From NCBI GenBank assembly GCA_017654935.2, contig CM065690.1:39182509-39246508 (forward strand): a stretch of DNA of 64,000 bases. Direction: 5' to 3'. The position numbers and the translations under genes were made by a program. The notes below the pieces were generated by a model, which saw only the letters and a list, made by a program, of their open reading frames with translations, was not told where the DNA came from and made no database searches. Positions 42,901 to 47,933 of this stretch are shown here, piece by piece. Position 1 is the stretch's first letter. Each line of letters opens with the position of its first letter. Source of the stretch: Phymorhynchus buccinoides. Lineage: Eukaryota > Mollusca > Gastropoda > Neogastropoda > Raphitomidae.

Positions 42901-43987
42901 TCTGGAAGCGGCTGAGGATGGTCCTGCCCTCCTCATCAGCGCTGTAGACGAAGATGACGTGCTTCCAGCCCAGGTGGCTCAGCATGGCCACCCACACATC
43001 CGCCTGGTGGAAGTAGGGGGGGACCGTGCGCAGGAACATCTTGTGCACATTCTGTAAATCATCAAAATCACACACGTGTGTATATGCTTAACTACATACA
43101 GATCAATCCTGTTAAAACATTTTTAATGTTATGTGCTTCAATGTTCGTTTTGCTTATTTGTCGATCACCTTTAAGATCGGAATGGGAATAAAAACTGAAA
43201 GAAGCTAAAGATACAGTACTGTGGGCTGGGGAGACGGAAAGACTCTTGCCGAGTCTTGGAAAACTTCTGTTCACATACACTCACATGTACAGACATAGAG
43301 AGAAAAGCACAACTCTTATTCCTAATGCAAAGTACTCCTATTCCTAAAAAAAACTAGGACGACAAAAAATGCATCCCATGTTCATTTAATTTAATAAAAC
43401 AGCCCTTCAGACAACACAATACATCTGACGTCGAGTCACAACACACACAACTAACCCAACCAGAGAAAGCCCCAACCAAAAACAATGAACATGAAAAAGC
43501 AACCTATAGGGACGTACTAGCCTCACCTGCCCTATCAACACAAGAGCAGAACGAGACACCCAAAGCCACTCACCACATCGGAAAAGGCGCTGTCCCTGGC
43601 AGACACCCCGATGACCGGGATATGGTAGTAGCCGCAGGTGTAGGACACCGAGATGGGCGCGTGCAGACTGGAGTTGGGGTGCGAGGCCACCACTGTGAAC
43701 ACGCGCTCCGTCAGCAGCCGGTCGCACACATCCAGAGCCGAGCGGATGGGATTGCCGTCCATCATGATAGCTGTGGCGTTGAACTGCACTGCGCTGTGCA
43801 GGGACACATCCTGCGCCAGTCTGCTGTTCAGTTTCTGCACCGCCTGCTTGAAGTGGAACTGGTGAAGGTCAGAGCTGAGAGATCCCCCGATCATGATGGT
43901 CTTTGGCGTTGCTAGTGTAGAGTCCACGAGGCAAGAGCATACTAGCGCGCACACAGTGAGTAGATGCATGATAATGTCTCTCTCCAT
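8985..43987 (-). CDS. GRIN1: NMDA-type glutamate receptor subunit GluN1 (whole gene, spliced)
   Basis: Obligatory glycine-binding subunit of NMDA receptors, ligand-gated Ca2+-permeable channels of the postsynaptic membrane. Sixteen shared coding exons (43574-43987, 42878-43051, 42249-42349, 41234-41346, 40608-40779, 37040-37184, 31536-31658, 29529-29643, 27612-27730, 27067-27231, 24813-25047, 23307-23455, 22422-22579, 20492-20664, 17925-18032, 15922-16067) all have GT/AG borders. Their phases agree at every junction, giving 870 codons plus one of two tails (26 or 115 residues). Domain order: signal peptide, amino-terminal domain (about 27-373), S1 (about 374-560), M1 565-584, M2 loop with Asn620, M3 with [11 protein letters not shown] 650-660, S2, M4 about 823-845, cytoplasmic tail. 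Glycine-site residues equivalent to Pro, Thr, Arg (519, 521, 526) and Asp736 are present. Family length is about 900-1000, so the model looks complete. Identification is by remembered family similarity; no transcript was available. Confidence 0.96.
9456..9618. mobile_element. Decayed MITE, same family as 58237-58406
   Basis: Shares ATAAGGCGATACTTTT, GACCCCTG, AAAATTTGG and GGGTGCGCCTT with the better copy; ends are worn. Confidence 0.65.
11263..11350. repeat. Long palindrome (MITE remnant)
   Basis: Arms of about 36 bp around AAGTCCTTCTAAAGT and ACTTTAGAAGGACTT separated by 15 bases, with weaker pairing extending to about 11250-11390. It would form a strong hairpin in the GRIN1 pre-mRNA close to exon 17a. 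Confidence 0.75.
11478..11600. repeat. G-rich dispersed repeat
   Basis: GCAGGGGTCCAGGGGCCACC and GGGGTACAGGGGCAG recur at 40199-40277 and, inverted and diverged, near 53198-53240. A run of G and AG follows (11565-11595). Confidence 0.65.
11886..11891 (-). terminator. Polyadenylation signal AATAAA for GRIN1 exon 17a
   Basis: TTTATT on the plus strand reads AATAAA on the transcript strand, 66 bases after the TAA of exon 17a. This supports exon 17a being a true terminal exon. Confidence 0.5.
11957..12037 (-). CDS. GRIN1: GRIN1 alternative terminal exon 17a (short tail)
   Basis: 81 bp in phase 0 behind acceptor [28 protein letters not shown] then DLAARI and a TAA stop. It begins with the same AAG-CG and the same pattern KR-x-x-LR-x-T as exon 17b, so the two look like diverged duplicates used as mutually exclusive last exons. 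A canonical AATAAA lies 66 bases past the stop. The predicted protein is 896 residues and lacks the PDZ-type end of the long form. No transcript evidence was available. Confidence 0.75.
   Translation of the reverse strand, partial: KRKKLRETWQYLQTLREQPEDLAARI
12859..13096. mobile_element. TTAA-flanked MITE
   Basis: CCCTTTCACCACC... to ...GGCGGTGAAGGGG bounded by TTAA on both sides (12855-12858, 13097-13100). CCC ends and a TTAA target fit piggyBac-type non-autonomous elements; the assignment is an inference. Confidence 0.7.
13164..13340. repeat. 88-bp perfect tandem duplication
   Basis: The block starting GAAAACACCAAAAAGCAACA occurs at 13164 and again at 13252 with no visible differences, indicating a recent event. 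Confidence 0.85.
13803..13849. repeat. (CA)n microsatellite
   Basis: About 23 CA units. Confidence 0.9.
14985..15790. repeat. 57-bp minisatellite, about 14 copies
   Basis: Units hold GACTGCTATAGTGTGATTAT and GACAGCTATAGACTTGAT, with TTTATGCATCCA[GC]TAGG. Some units lack the ATTTATGC part. The array lies about 130 bp from the exon-16 donor but shows no exon sequence. Confidence 0.9.
15922..16067 (-). CDS. GRIN1: GRIN1 exon 16: M4 and membrane-proximal tail
   Basis: 146 bp. [20 protein letters not shown] is M4, followed by [20 protein letters not shown] and ADRWRGNIE. That stretch is the counterpart of the C0 cassette, the calmodulin and alpha-actinin contact region in vertebrate GluN1. Donor GAG/GTCTGT, phase 0, at the same place where the vertebrate gene starts its alternative C cassettes. 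The acceptor (CTTTACAG/GTGTGTTC) and first codons have been amplified into a 1.6-kb array immediately upstream. Confidence 0.96.
16068..17690 (-). repeat. 49-bp minisatellite carrying the GRIN1 exon-16 splice acceptor (about 27 regular copies)
   Basis: The intron between exons 15 and 16 is almost entirely a 49-bp tandem repeat. On the transcript strand each unit contains GTCTTTTACAG/GTGTGTTCATGATG, nearly identical to the true acceptor and first codons of exon 16 (GTCCTTTACAG/GTGTGTTCATGATG). Regular copies run from about 16320 to 17670, with irregular ones at 16080-16320. The period is not a multiple of three, so using a decoy acceptor would shift the frame. Confidence 0.92.
17925..18032 (-). 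CDS. GRIN1: GRIN1 exon 15: end of S2
   Basis: 108 bp. [20 protein letters not shown] and [16 protein letters not shown] align with GluN1 [33 protein letters not shown]. The Cys that closes the S2 disulphide is kept. Acceptor GTGCAG, donor GTACGT, phase 1 out. Confidence 0.96.
18085..18220 (+). repeat. Dispersed repeat, third family
   Basis: GGCGGGGCCCTTTAAAAGCA, CACGTAATCTTCCCACCCAA and GGGGAACGAAAACAAC recur inverted at 63257-63376. Confidence 0.65.
18585..18935 (-). mobile_element. Dispersed repeat of about 340 bp (MITE- or SINE-like)
   Basis: In its plus form it runs from a (CTT)n start and CCAGGTCATATGGCCATAAT to GGGGGAACTATTTTTAC and a CCCCCGG...CCCCACGGGG end. Further copies at 26255-26592, 28988-29320, 29672-30245 and 45035-45228. 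No open frame is conserved between copies. Confidence 0.75.
19258..20012. repeat. 63-bp minisatellite, about 12 copies
   Basis: Units hold GATGATTTGTTGTCATTGTT, GCTTTTTGTGTGTATGTTCG and CTTATAATGGAGTTCTTTGT. The period is 21 codons, which leaves long open frames on both strands, but nothing suggests they are translated. Confidence 0.92.
20090..20190. mobile_element. Remnant of a TTAA-family MITE
   Basis: ATGGTCTGGAGATATA, TGTTCTAAAGCAAAA and ACATCATCA match the interior of 54781-54992; the ends are lost. Confidence 0.5.
20492..20664 (-). CDS. GRIN1: GRIN1 exon 14: S2 lobe with ligand aspartate
   Basis: 173 bp. [20 protein letters not shown] carries Asp736, the equivalent of the GluN1 aspartate that binds the glycine amino group. 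[20 protein letters not shown] and [17 protein letters not shown] follow. Acceptor TTGGCAG, donor GTGAGT. The start is fixed by codon phase: the AG nine bases further in would break the frame with exon 13. Confidence 0.96.
20845..20935 (-). mobile_element. LINE-tail-like fragment
   Basis: (ATA)n then TTATATAGTGCTGTT and CAGCACTTTACAAAG, the inverted form of the LINE end at 33960-34137. Confidence 0.6.
20948..21047. repeat. (GCAC)n/(CA)n microsatellite
   Basis: Compound tract of about 100 bp. Confidence 0.9.
21407..21851. mobile_element. Second element of the 6-bp-duplication TIR family
   Basis: 445 bp from CAGACCTGTTTACC to GGTAAACAGGTCTG, flanked by CATGAC (21401-21406 and 21852-21857). 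Near the right end it has a series of CCCGGAAT/CCCGGGAT words (21751-21835). The interior is only partly similar to the 5484 element. Confidence 0.8.
22422..22579 (-). CDS. GRIN1: GRIN1 exon 13: S2 lobe
   Basis: 158 bp. [20 protein letters not shown] then [20 protein letters not shown] and AIEAVRTG, matching GluN1 [32 protein letters not shown] in pattern. The serine of the KDSAVE motif lies at the glycine site. Acceptor TTTGTCAG, donor GTACGT, phase 2 out. Confidence 0.97.
22580..23306 (-). other. GRIN1 intron 12
   Basis: AT-rich, with a GCAC/GCAT simple repeat (23220-23300) close to the exon-12 donor. No coding or mobile feature recognised. Confidence 0.65.
23307..23455 (-). CDS. GRIN1: GRIN1 exon 12: M3 gate
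   Basis: 149 bp. [20 protein letters not shown], then the invariant [11 protein letters not shown] gate motif (residues 650-660), then [15 protein letters not shown]. The last match GluN1 LDRPEERITGINDPR. Acceptor TTTTCAG, donor GTGAGA, phase 0 out. Confidence 0.97.
23991..24812 (-). repeat. In-frame tandem copies of the GRIN1 M2 pore-loop exon end (7 extra units)
   Basis: Equivalent donor positions fall at 24693, 24582, 24462, 24342, 24231, 24111 and 23991, i.e. spacings of 120, 111, 120, 120, 111, 120 and 120, all divisible by three. Each unit repeats the last 72 or so bases of exon 11 ([17 protein letters not shown]...IGEG), the GTGATG donor and a GAT/AAT-rich intron piece. No stop interrupts the frame through all units. 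The order 111-120-120 occurs twice, showing a three-unit higher-order repeat. The residue at the N-site is Tyr in five of eight units. Confidence 0.95.
24813..25047 (-). CDS. GRIN1: GRIN1 exon 11: M1 and the M2 pore loop
   Basis: 235 bp, residues 548-626. It holds M1 ([20 protein letters not shown]), the RFSPFGRF turn, an acidic linker ([11 protein letters not shown]) and the re-entrant M2 loop [19 protein letters not shown]. Asn620 is the N-site that sets Ca2+ permeability and Mg2+ block in the family. Acceptor CCACCAG; donor GAAG/GTGATG, phase 1. I place the 3' end at the unit continuous with the rest of the exon. Seven further copies of the last 72 bases and donor follow in the intron, so a downstream donor could also be used. 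Decayed copies of the acceptor side lie upstream. Confidence 0.96.
25100..26175 (-). repeat. Decayed copies of the GRIN1 exon-11 acceptor side
   Basis: Pieces resembling the start of exon 11 with its acceptor (plus-strand pattern GGCTGGAGTCCT...GTCTGGTGGGAACAACAGC) recur near 25122, 25237-25300, 25350-25432, 25507, 25856 and 25932. Copies 25237-25300 and 25350-25432 also keep the downstream codons for the [11 protein letters not shown] region. The rest keep only the splice-site core. Similarity falls with distance from the exon. Confidence 0.8.
26255..26592 (+). mobile_element. Dispersed repeat of about 340 bp
   Basis: Plus-oriented copy, same family as 18585-18935, starting with (CTT)n. Confidence 0.75.
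27067..27231 (-). CDS. GRIN1: GRIN1 exon 10: S1 glycine-binding residues
   Basis: 165 bp, 55 codons, phase 0 at both ends. [20 protein letters not shown] followed by [20 protein letters not shown] carries the Pro, Thr and Arg that contact glycine in GluN1 (here residues 519, 521, 526). The exon ends GLNILVKK. Acceptor TTTTCAG, donor GTAATG. Confidence 0.97.
27232..27611 (-). other. GRIN1 intron 9
   Basis: 380 bases of AT-rich intron between exons 10 and 9. Nothing recognised. Confidence 0.7.
27612..27730 (-). CDS. GRIN1: GRIN1 exon 9: S1 lobe
   Basis: 119 bp. [20 protein letters not shown] and [16 protein letters not shown] match the GluN1 CCYGFCIDLLIKLARTM...HLVADGKFGTQER helix and strand. 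Acceptor TTGTGCAG, donor GTCAGT, phase 0 out. Two further copies of its acceptor and first half lie upstream in the intron. Confidence 0.96.
27784..28020 (-). repeat. Two pseudo-exon copies of GRIN1 exon 9
   Basis: Two copies, spaced 127 and 131 bp from the true acceptor and from each other (equivalent acceptors at 27857 and 27988). Each repeats the acceptor and first 70 or so bases of exon 9: [20 protein letters not shown] against [20 protein letters not shown]. The second half of the exon and its donor are absent. Amino-acid-level similarity is high, so the duplication is fairly recent. Confidence 0.9.
28180..28615. repeat. Long purine-only-biased tract
   Basis: About 430 bp of A/G-rich (GAAA, GGAA, AAAGAAG) sequence. 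Within it a block of about 110 bp is duplicated (AGTAAATGAAATGGTAGACA at 28279 and 28385). Candidate for triplex-forming DNA. Confidence 0.8.
28803..28977. mobile_element. TA-flanked MITE, 175 bp
   Basis: Ends CAGTGGAACCTCCCTGATAA and TTATAAGGGAGGTTCCGCTG, flanked by TA. CAGTG ends fit pogo/Tigger-type non-autonomous elements. Confidence 0.8.
28988..29320 (+). mobile_element. Dispersed repeat of about 340 bp
   Basis: Plus-oriented copy beginning with (CTT)n right after a MITE. Its 3' part is included in the 157-bp tandem duplication with the exon-8 edge. Confidence 0.75.
29230..29543 (-). repeat. 157-bp tandem duplication joining GRIN1 exon-8 donor to a dispersed repeat
   Basis: Two consecutive units of about 157 bp. 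Each runs from the tail of a dispersed repeat (CAGATTAGAGGAAG...) to the last 25 or so bases of exon 8 with its donor (CAC..GGTCAGTAC on the transcript strand). The join lies at shared GGCAG bases, present both in exon 8 and in the dispersed repeat, suggesting a short-homology breakpoint. Confidence 0.8.
29529..29643 (-). CDS. GRIN1: GRIN1 exon 8: S1 lobe
   Basis: 115 bp, enters phase 0 and ends one base into Gly. [19 protein letters not shown] matches the GluN1 IVTIHQEPFVYVKPTMSDG strand and is followed by a Cys-bearing loop [19 protein letters not shown] that is shorter than the vertebrate loop. Acceptor CTGCAG, donor GTCAGT. The 3' edge and donor also occur in a partial tandem copy at about 29361-29386. 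Confidence 0.94.
29672..30245 (+). mobile_element. Dispersed repeat split by a younger insertion
   Basis: Same family as 18585-18935. The copy is interrupted after CTGCGTA (29757-29763), and the same seven bases recur at 30010-30016 where the repeat resumes with CAGCCGACACATTCC. Confidence 0.8.
29764..30016 (-). mobile_element. Inserted LINE-tail-like element with 7-bp target duplication
   Basis: Starts with (AAT)n followed by ATATAGCGCT and GCGCTTTAC, the inverted form of the LINE 3' end at 33960-34137. Flanked by CTGCGTA duplications. Confidence 0.75.
30480..30605. repeat. (ATC)n-rich microsatellite
   Basis: Interrupted ATC/ATT/ACC trinucleotides in GRIN1 intron 7. Confidence 0.8.
30850..31440. 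repeat. About 88-bp tandem repeat, seven copies
   Basis: Units start AAAGAGAAATAGGTTGACAA near 30853, 30943, 31035, 31121, 31207, 31293 and 31385 and hold CACATGTGAAGACA and GATGACAA. The array stops about 95 bp before the exon-7 donor and shows no exon sequence. Confidence 0.85.
31536..31658 (-). CDS. GRIN1: GRIN1 exon 7: linker into S1
   Basis: 123 bp, 41 codons, phase 0 at both ends. [20 protein letters not shown] is the invertebrate counterpart of [20 protein letters not shown], which joins the amino-terminal domain to the ligand-binding S1 lobe. Acceptor GATCAG, donor GTCAGT. Confidence 0.95.
32004..33057 (+). mobile_element. Tigger/pogo-like DNA transposon, internally deleted
   Basis: Ends CAGTGGTACCCCTCT and AGAGGGGTACCACTG form an exact 15-bp inverted repeat flanked by TA. 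The body codes for a transposase N-terminus (see 32365-32920). The DDE domain is cut short after its first Asp region, so the element cannot move by itself. Confidence 0.9.
32365..33060 (+). pseudogene. Truncated Tigger/CENP-B-type transposase
   Basis: Shows a pipsqueak/CENP-B N helix-turn-helix ([20 protein letters not shown], then VGKTQIQNI), a CENP-B-type second DNA-binding domain ([19 protein letters not shown]) and the start of the DDE nuclease ([19 protein letters not shown]). After DDKCF the frame runs into non-homologous sequence and the second Asp and third acidic residue are missing. The start of the family protein is in another frame upstream (from about 32205), indicating a frameshift. 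Confidence 0.85.
33065..34137 (+). mobile_element. 5'-truncated CR1/L2-like LINE
   Basis: 33070-33828 codes for the C-terminal part of a LINE ORF2 after the polymerase core: [75 protein letters not shown]. These motifs fit CR1/L2-type elements. The 3' end carries a stem (AGCGCTTTGAG...AAGCGCT) and an (ATT)n tail. It directly follows the Tigger element. The catalytic FADD part is missing. Confidence 0.88.
34776..35317. mobile_element. TA-flanked Tigger-type MITE, 542 bp
   Basis: Ends CAGACAAACCCCTATTTTA and TAAAATAGAGGTTTGTCTG, flanked by TA. The interior repeats GCGACTTACGACC-like words; no intact frame. Confidence 0.85.
36300..36955. repeat. Two-stage minisatellite: 62-bp then 32-bp units
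   Basis: 36300-36600 has four diverged 62-bp units (CATGCAGC[GA]GACTTCT, GAATTCTACAGACC, TTTCCATTGAATTCTA). 36600-36950 has about eleven near-identical 32-bp units (AATTCTACAGAGCAGACACA and AGGTTTTCCTGG). The short unit seems derived from the longer one. Confidence 0.9.
37040..37184 (-). CDS. GRIN1: GRIN1 exon 6: end of amino-terminal domain
   Basis: 145 bp, residues about 325-373. [20 protein letters not shown] and [20 protein letters not shown] match GluN1 VTGRVEFNEDGDR...YSIMNLQNRKLVQVGIYNG. The acceptor ATGCAG lies directly against a long (CA)n tract, so the polypyrimidine stretch is made of (TG)n on the coding strand. Donor GTTAGC is weaker than the others. Confidence 0.93.
37186..37378. 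repeat. (CA)n/(CATA)n tract at the exon-6 acceptor
   Basis: About 190 bp of CA with TA interruptions, beginning within a few bases of the exon-6 acceptor. Confidence 0.9.
37418..37710 (-). mobile_element. SINE-like dispersed repeat
   Basis: Near-full-length copy in GRIN1 intron 5, close to the (CA)n tract; same conserved blocks as 2735-3030. Confidence 0.75.
37730..38730. mobile_element. Unclassified dispersed element with internal 315-bp repeats
   Basis: Bounded by GGCGTCGCCGAGCGGCAGAC...GTCCGTCACC and GGTGACGGACTAATCACG. The interior holds three related units, each with TTTTCGGTTTTCAAGGTC, TCAAGGTCAAGGTCA and the complementary GACCTTGACCTTGATCGGTA. No intact open frame. Confidence 0.6.
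38895..39622. mobile_element. TA-flanked Tigger-type non-autonomous element, 728 bp
   Basis: Ends CAGTGGAGTCCAACTATAAC and GTTTTACCCGGACTCCACTG, flanked by TA. TATAACGAAC-like words recur inside both halves. No transposase frame. Confidence 0.85.
39862..39925. repeat. (CA)n microsatellite
   Basis: About 32 CA units. Confidence 0.92.
40199..40277. repeat. G-rich dispersed repeat
   Basis: Copy of the 11478 repeat in GRIN1 intron 5. Confidence 0.65.
40608..40779 (-). CDS. GRIN1: GRIN1 exon 5: amino-terminal domain
   Basis: 172 bp. Encodes [20 protein letters not shown] then SFLRLPSIQ and [16 protein letters not shown], equivalent to the GluN1 GLQLINGKNE...CVGNTNIWKTG segment, including the conserved Cys before the TGW-like motif. 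Acceptor GGTTCAG, donor GTAAGT. Confidence 0.94.
41234..41346 (-). CDS. GRIN1: GRIN1 exon 4: amino-terminal domain
   Basis: 113 bp, fits the phase left by exon 3 and ends one base into Gly. Encodes [20 protein letters not shown] and [18 protein letters not shown], aligning with the GluN1 DDAATVYR...YVWLVGERE region. Acceptor TTTCCAG, donor GTCAGT. One NNS sequon. Confidence 0.94.
41559..41850 (+). mobile_element. SINE-like dispersed repeat (reference copy)
   Basis: About 290 bp from CCCTGGCTTAAAGACTCCAG to GACACAGCCTCATGCCAAGG. It contains no open frame. I see no clear polymerase III A/B boxes and no A-tail, so the SINE label rests only on size and copy number (seven copies or fragments in 64 kb). 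Confidence 0.7.
42249..42349 (-). CDS. GRIN1: GRIN1 exon 3: amino-terminal domain
   Basis: 101 bp, enters at phase 0 and ends with two bases of the next codon. The segment reads [17 protein letters not shown] and then [11 protein letters not shown], matching the GluN1 [11 protein letters not shown] strand. Acceptor TGTGCAG, donor GTGAGT. It carries one Asn-X-Thr sequon (NYT). Confidence 0.94.
42350..43573 (-). other. GRIN1 introns 1 and 2 flanking exon 2
   Basis: 42350-42877 and 43052-43573 are short introns without recognised repeats or conserved coding segments. Confidence 0.65.
42878..43051 (-). CDS. GRIN1: GRIN1 exon 2: amino-terminal domain
   Basis: 58 codons (residues 139-196), phase 0 at both ends, acceptor TTTACAG and donor [25 protein letters not shown] and [14 protein letters not shown] correspond to the conserved LRTVPPYSHQ and NHIILLVSDDHEG stretches of GluN1, the binding-protein-like domain that sets assembly and allosteric control. 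Confidence 0.95.
43574..43987 (-). CDS. GRIN1: GRIN1 exon 1: start codon, signal peptide, start of amino-terminal domain
   Basis: Encodes residues 1-138. The ATG at 43987-43985 sits in ACCATGG, a strong initiation context, and is the first ATG after an in-frame TAA about 60 bases upstream. The reading frame extends a further 12 codons upstream only to a GTG, so that longer start is not used here. Residues 1-26 form a signal peptide with hydrophobic core [13 protein letters not shown] and a likely cut after [17 protein letters not shown] then begins the periplasmic-binding-protein-like fold. Cys-containing [11 protein letters not shown] and [18 protein letters not shown] match the GluN1 amino-terminal domain. 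The exon ends on GTG followed by donor GTGAGT, phase 0. Confidence 0.95.
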
Positions 43988-44229
43988 GGTCCCTGATAGT
44001 TCTGATGATTCAATATTTTCCACAGAACTGATTTTACTTGCTGCAGATTATGGTTCCCTCACTCCTCCTAAAAGCAAATAAGAAAGTCAGCATTTGTTGG
44101 TGTGTTTAGGGGAAAAAAAGTTCCAGTATAGTTTATGTGGATGAAAAATGTATGGTATGTTTGAAATAAACATAAAATACCTATGAACAAGTATAGTTTT
44201 AATGCACAAATACACACGCACATGTACAC

Positions 44230-44386
44230 TACACAATGTGCTCTCTCACTCTCTCTACCTCTTTCTCTCTCACTCTCTCTACCTCTTTCTCTCTCACTCT
44301 CTCTACCTCTTTCTCTCTCTCACTCACTCTCTCTCACACACACACACGCACACACACACACACTCACACACACACACACACACACA

Positions 44387-44430
<44 letters not shown>
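44230..44430. repeat. (CT)n/(CA)n compound tract
   Basis: Three near-identical CTCTCACTCTCTCTACCTCTTT units followed by about 90 bp of (CA)n, roughly 250 bp upstream of the GRIN1 start codon. Confidence 0.9.
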
Positions 44431-44431
<1 letters not shown>

Positions 44432-44684
44432 CGTGCAAGCCCAGTCTTAGAATTTCAGCTGTTAGGGTTAGAGATCACATTTCAATGGACAACAAACAAA
44501 AGAAATATATAACGCTAGATCCAAAGTACCAGTACTACAGCTCGTCTTTCACTCCCACAGCTGCCTGTTCTACGTTTCAATACACGCTGTTCCAACAACA
44601 GGTTTAATTCCTCAAGTTGGATGTGCTGTATTGCATGAACACAGTTTGTGCCCGTATGCATATTATATTCAACATAAATGAGAA

Positions 44685-44839
<155 letters not shown>

Positions 44840-44939
44840 GACAGACAGATCAACAGACAGAAAGTGTGTGTGAGTTTTCGTGTGTGTGTGTGCATATGTG
44901 TGTGCATGTGTGTGTGCATGTGTGTGTGCATGCGTGCAT

Positions 44940-45028
44940 GTTTAAAAATAATAAACTTCTTTGTGAAGCGCTTAGAACCCCGTAAGGAGAATAAGCGCTA
45001 TATAAATTGTCATATTATTATTATTATT
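44940..45028 (+). mobile_element. LINE-tail-like fragment
   Basis: AAGCGCTTAGAACCCCGTAAG, AATAAGCGCTATATAAAT and (ATT)n, the same stem and tail as the LINE end at 34065-34137. Confidence 0.7.
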
Positions 45029-45034
45029 TATTAT

Positions 45035-45228
45035 CTACTACCTTTCTGACTTATTAGCCCATTCTCCTGCCTTTTTTCCAAAAAAGTCTTCCAAATATTT
45101 TCTCCTTTGAGCTCCTCCAAAATCGGAATGTGTTGGCTGTACGCAGCGGGGAGACCAATGAAAACTAAAAACCGGATACATATGCACCTTACCCATTATG
45201 GCCATATGGCCTGGGAACGCAGAAGAAG
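45035..45228 (-). mobile_element. Dispersed repeat of about 340 bp, partial
   Basis: Minus-oriented 5' part of the same family, immediately following a LINE-tail-like piece. Confidence 0.7.
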
Positions 45229-45784
45229 AACATGTATATATACTGTGTGTGTATTACTTGCACCTGATACTAACAATTTTTTTTAAAAACTGGACAAAGA
45301 CCCAAACCTTAGTAAATTAAAATACCAGTATGACTGATAGCAGGTGGTACCAGGCAATAACTGATTTCTAAAATGCAGTTTTAAAAAGTATGTCCATGTG
45401 CAAATGTGAATCGCGCTTCGAGACCGCGTGATCGAATCGTATCGTGCAGTCGTGCGATTGTAGTGGACATGTGGCTGGCCCTTCAAAGATCCACCAGATC
45501 ACGTGTCCAAATCACGTGTTTCACATGTTTTCCCTCTTGTTTTGACCAAGTCTGACTCCCTTTATAAATGTCCCCAAATTCAAACCGAAACAGTTGAAAG
45601 AGCAGCCTCAATTTCAAGTTGGGGAAATTTGCATGTGGGTCACAGTTACCCAGAAAAAAACAAGGGACTTAATCGTGGTGTGTCACTGAGTCTTTAAGAA
45701 GTTAAACTATTTCTGTGTGCTACTTCCATTTAGCAAAACTAAATGTGCCTTTTTGTACCAATTAGCATGCCTGTCTTTTTGTGT

Positions 45785-45787
<3 letters not shown>

Positions 45788-45826
<39 letters not shown>
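45788..45826. repeat. (GA)n microsatellite
   Basis: About 19 GA units. Confidence 0.9.
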
Positions 45827-45833
<7 letters not shown>

Positions 45834-47041
45834 TCAAGGGGACAGTTAAGATATATAAGCAAAAACATTTTAATGCAATTTGGGTACCCAGTTTTAGAAA
45901 CGTATCCTTTCAAAATGTATGTTCTCCACGTAGCCTACCCTCTTCCCCTTCATCTTACACTATATGTAAGTATTAATTAACCCACTACTGTTCGAAAGTT
46001 TAAACGATTAGACCTACTTACACAACTGGGCAATTACTCAATTACTGAAACCGAGCGATAGGCCTAGAATGAAAGTCGTGAATCTGGCCATACTTATGTC
46101 TTATGATAGGCTACTACAGATCCTGCGATCCCTGGCTAGGAACAACATAAAATTATTTAAACACGAAATGACAAATCGGATCTCATATCTGGGTCCTGAT
46201 ACAAAATCTAACGAAAAACAAAAAGATCAAAAAAGAAAACTGGCATGAATCAAACCTGATGCATACTCCAATTTGCTTTCGATCTGCAAATGTTGACAAC
46301 AGACCCCTCGTTAAAACATGGCAGATTCCATCTCAGTTGCAGACGGCATAGCCATAGGCCTAAATGTTTCCAGCCTCTCTTTGGTAGACAACAGCCACTG
46401 AACGAGAGAGAGATGCCAACGCAGCGCGCGCACCTACACTGCCTGCCTGCACGTGGCCACCGATCAATATTGGGTTGATTGGTAAGCCTATGGGGACCCA
46501 TATGGGATACACTAGGGAATTTAGAAGGACAAAAGCTTCCTTTTTTATTTCAAAAGAGGAGGATATAGTATAATAAAAAAATTACTGTACTTTATTTTTT
46601 TAACACACTAAAGGTTTATGAATCTTTTACTCTATCTATGGACCAGACAGTGACCAATCTTTGTAACACGTGGACCCTTTCCCTAGAGGAACAATAGTTA
46701 CTTGTATCAGTGTGTGTGTGTGTGTGTTCTTCTTTTTCTTCTCTTCAGGGCCCACGGTCAGCATACATGTTGACCATTCTGGCTCCTTTGGGAAAAAGAC
46801 TGTGTGTGAATGCGCGAACGTAGTACTATGTGTGCACATGCGGTGCACAGGTATGTCTAACAAAATAATATTTTGCACTGACTGGGCTGAAATTAGACTA
46901 ATAGTAAGAACAGTAGGAACAAGGACAGCGGAGGATGTTTGTCTTTTTTTCCCCCTCCAGTGGCTTTTATTATCAGTGGTGACTGGTGAAAACGGCCCCT
47001 GACGAAAACGGCCCCTACAAAAACGGCCATACTATAGTTAT

Positions 47042-47115
47042 ATAATAATAATAATAATGAGGAAATTTTATATATAGCGCCCATCCTACTAGGGGAAGAC
47101 GGGGTAAAAAGCGCA
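47042..47115 (-). mobile_element. LINE-tail-like fragment
   Basis: (AAT)n then TATATATAGCGCCC and AAAAAGCGCATGGGC, the inverted LINE-tail pattern. Confidence 0.55.
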
Positions 47116-47249
47116 TGGGCGGGTTTCCAAGTATGACTGCTAGGTAGCATAAAGGGCAGCTGCTATTCCGGCAAGATGGGCTAAGATCAAATAGTATAGG
47201 TGAAAACCCTAACCCTATGACTTAAAAAAACAAAAGTGGAGAGAATTAG

Positions 47250-47250
<1 letters not shown>

Positions 47251-47287
<37 letters not shown>

Positions 47288-47297
47288 GCAGAGACAG

Positions 47298-47386
<89 letters not shown>
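47251..47386. repeat. (CT)n then (GA)n inverted microsatellites
   Basis: About 35 bp of (CT)n followed by about 90 bp of (GA)n, which together can fold as a hairpin. Confidence 0.9.
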
Positions 47387-47389
<3 letters not shown>

Positions 47390-47574
47390 AGGTTAGATCT
47401 ATATCTTGATCTAGTAAAACTTATTTTAAAAATAATAATAATAATAATAATAAAAAGTGGAGAAGGTAACCCCCCCTCTCTCTCTCTCTCTGCCCCCCCC
47501 CCCCCCCCCCCGCCAGGCACCCCCCCCCCACCCCCTCCCTTTTTCCACAGTTCCGAAAATATAGGCTGAGAGAG

Positions 47575-47815
47575 GTAACATAACTCCGAAAATAAAGGCT
47601 GATCCCAACCCTATCAGCCTCTGATCCTAACCCTCTCAGTCTCTTTCCAAAAATATAGGCTGATCCTAACCCTCTCAGTCTCTTTCCGAAAATATAGGCT
47701 GATCCTATCCCTATCAGTCTCTTTCCGAAAATATAGGCTGATCCTAACCCTATCAGTCTCTTTCCGAAAAGATAGGCTGATCCTAACCCTATCAGTCTCT
47801 TTCCGAAAACAAAGG
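47575..47815. repeat. About 41-bp tandem repeat, six copies
   Basis: GAAAATATAGGCTGATCCTA, ACCCT[AC]TCAGTCTCTTTCC, near-identical units. Confidence 0.85.
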
Positions 47816-47878
47816 TTGGGATGGGGAGGGGGGGGAGGGGGGGTGGCAGAGAGAGAGAGAGGGGGGGGGGGTACACAT

Positions 47879-47933
<55 letters not shown>

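Noticed and set aside
43535..44023. A GRIN1 start 12 codons upstream at 44023
   Set aside because: That codon is GTG, not ATG. The ATG at 43987 is in ACCATGG context and gives a normal signal peptide.
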